Assembly: GCA_964471865.1 (NCBI GenBank)
Contig: CAYYHU010000030.1
Span: 1-21,734 of the forward strand
Reading direction: 5' to 3'
Source: CAYMUC01 sp964471865
GTDB lineage: Bacteria > Actinomycetota > Acidimicrobiia > Acidimicrobiales > Ilumatobacteraceae
Length of the DNA stretch: 21,734 bases
Part shown: positions 21,187 to 21,734 of the stretch, piece after piece
Position numbering within the stretch: the stretch's first letter is position 1
How the letters are laid out: every line of letters begins with the position of its first letter
The notes under the pieces: model-generated
Database searches by the model: none
What the model saw: only the letters and a program-made list of their open reading frames with translations
What the model was told of the DNA's origin: nothing
Translations under genes and position numbers: made by a program

Positions 21187-21672
21187 CTAGGACGCTGTGA
21201 CGTCGTCGGCGGAGACCGTGGATCCCGCCTGGGCACTGATGTCTTGGACCTCGGCACTGCGTAGTGGATGGGTGTCGAAGTAGTCGCATGCGTACACGAT
21301 GTAGCCATCGCGGAACTTGCGCACACTGCATCCGCGCACCACCGGAATGGTGGACCCATCGGGCAAATGCATCGACAGCATCCATTCGTCGAAAGACGAG
21401 TCGACAGCGCCATGTCCGAGATGGCGAGTCTCGGTCTCTGCACCTTCCCCTGGGGCAAAAAAAGCGGGCTCGATCGCATCGAAGCTGACATCGCCCACCT
21501 TCTTCATCACGGGCACCAGCCATGCCCGGATCGCCTCTCGACCTTCGAAGCGTCCGAAGATCGGGTCGATGTACACCGAATCCGTCGGATGCAGGTGGTC
21601 ACAGAAAATCTCGAAGAAGGCATCGCCCGTCGAGCGATCGTTGATGATGCGGTGCAGTTCCCGATGGTCCAT
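21187..21672 (-). CDS. NTF2/SnoaL-like protein of unknown function
   Basis: 161 residues with the cone-shaped NTF2-like pattern: an N-terminal helical part with FFEIFCDHLHPTDSVYIDPIFGRFEGREAIRAWLVPVMKK (helix, then a strand with the Asp-Pro turn and the GREAI helix), followed by antiparallel strands (WMLSMHLPDGSTIPVVRGCSVRKFRDGYIVYACDYFDTHPL). SnoaL-like domains serve as ketosteroid-isomerase-like enzymes, cyclases or ligand-binding proteins; the clear YACDYFDT end is typical of this group. No signal peptide or partner domain. The ATG has TACTGT 8 nt upstream and no ribosome-binding site. It converges on rnpB. Substrate not predictable. Confidence 0.72.
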   Translation of the reverse strand: MDHRELHRIINDRSTGDAFFEIFCDHLHPTDSVYIDPIFGRFEGREAIRAWLVPVMKKVGDVSFDAIEPAFFAPGEGAETETRHLGHGAVDSSFDEWMLSMHLPDGSTIPVVRGCSVRKFRDGYIVYACDYFDTHPLRSAEVQDISAQAGSTVSADDVTAS

Positions 21673-21680
21673 CGCCGCCC

Positions 21681-21709
21681 ACAGTACGACGCCGGTGCGG
21701 CTGCGTCGA
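21681..21709 (-). promoter_or_regulatory. Promoter of NTF2-like gene (leaderless)
   Basis: Minus strand: -35-like TCGACG (21709-21704), 17-nt spacer, -10 TACTGT (21686-21681), then exactly 8 nt to the ATG. Confidence 0.45.
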
Positions 21710-21734
21710 TGGGTTTGGTGGGAGCTGGTGGGTA

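Overview
The window is high-GC bacterial DNA with densely packed genes, many GTG starts and several 4-bp ATGA/GTGA stop-start overlaps. A WhiB regulator (confined to Actinomycetota and their phages), a PimB-like mannosyltransferase next to a TB16.3-like SRPBCC protein, and leaderless-looking promoters all point to an actinomycete. The gene style (GerM-domain protein, paired exported ferritin-like proteins) suggests a deep lineage such as Acidimicrobiia, but that placement is inference. I see no insertion sequence, phage, CRISPR array or tRNA; this looks like an ordinary chromosomal segment.

Layout. 1-3551: the end of a GerM-domain protein converges on a 6-phosphofructokinase; a small membrane protein is coupled to a canonical glycerol kinase. 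3650-6229: an ACT-domain protein and an AlaC-type aminotransferase on the minus strand, divergent from inorganic pyrophosphatase. 6244-13876: nine minus-strand genes with almost no gaps, in the order whiB, trpD, thrB, NYN/coiled-coil protein, queG, PimB-like mannosyltransferase, membrane protein, SRPBCC protein, ROK glucokinase. 14084-17315: a minus-strand oxidative-stress block, in the order PerR-type regulator, rubrerythrin, structured 418-bp spacer, CCG-type Fe-S protein, DUF3501 protein. 17550-20579: an FGGY kinase paralogue that has lost the glycerol-binding residues, then two coupled exported ferritin-like proteins (one Tat-secreted, one Tat lipoprotein). 20639-21016: RNase P RNA (rnpB). 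21187-21672: an NTF2/SnoaL-like protein.

How the parts fit. Phosphofructokinase, glycerol kinase, glucokinase and pyrophosphatase are central carbon and phosphate metabolism. trpD and thrB are amino-acid biosynthesis. queG makes the modified tRNA base queuosine. The PerR, rubrerythrin, Fe-S protein and DUF3501 block is the most coherent functional module and probably detoxifies peroxide. The exported ferritin-like pair may be a second, extracytoplasmic diiron system.

Most interesting observations: (i) a TANNNT -10 hexamer exactly 8 nt before the start codon of four separate genes, with 6-7 nt in two more, indicating leaderless transcription; (ii) the PerR-regulated rubrerythrin without a rubredoxin domain next to a putative Fe-S electron carrier; (iii) the FGGY paralogue of unknown substrate; (iv) the exported ferritin-like pair behind two perfect palindromes; (v) a 13-bp-stem hairpin that contains both stop codons of a convergent gene pair.
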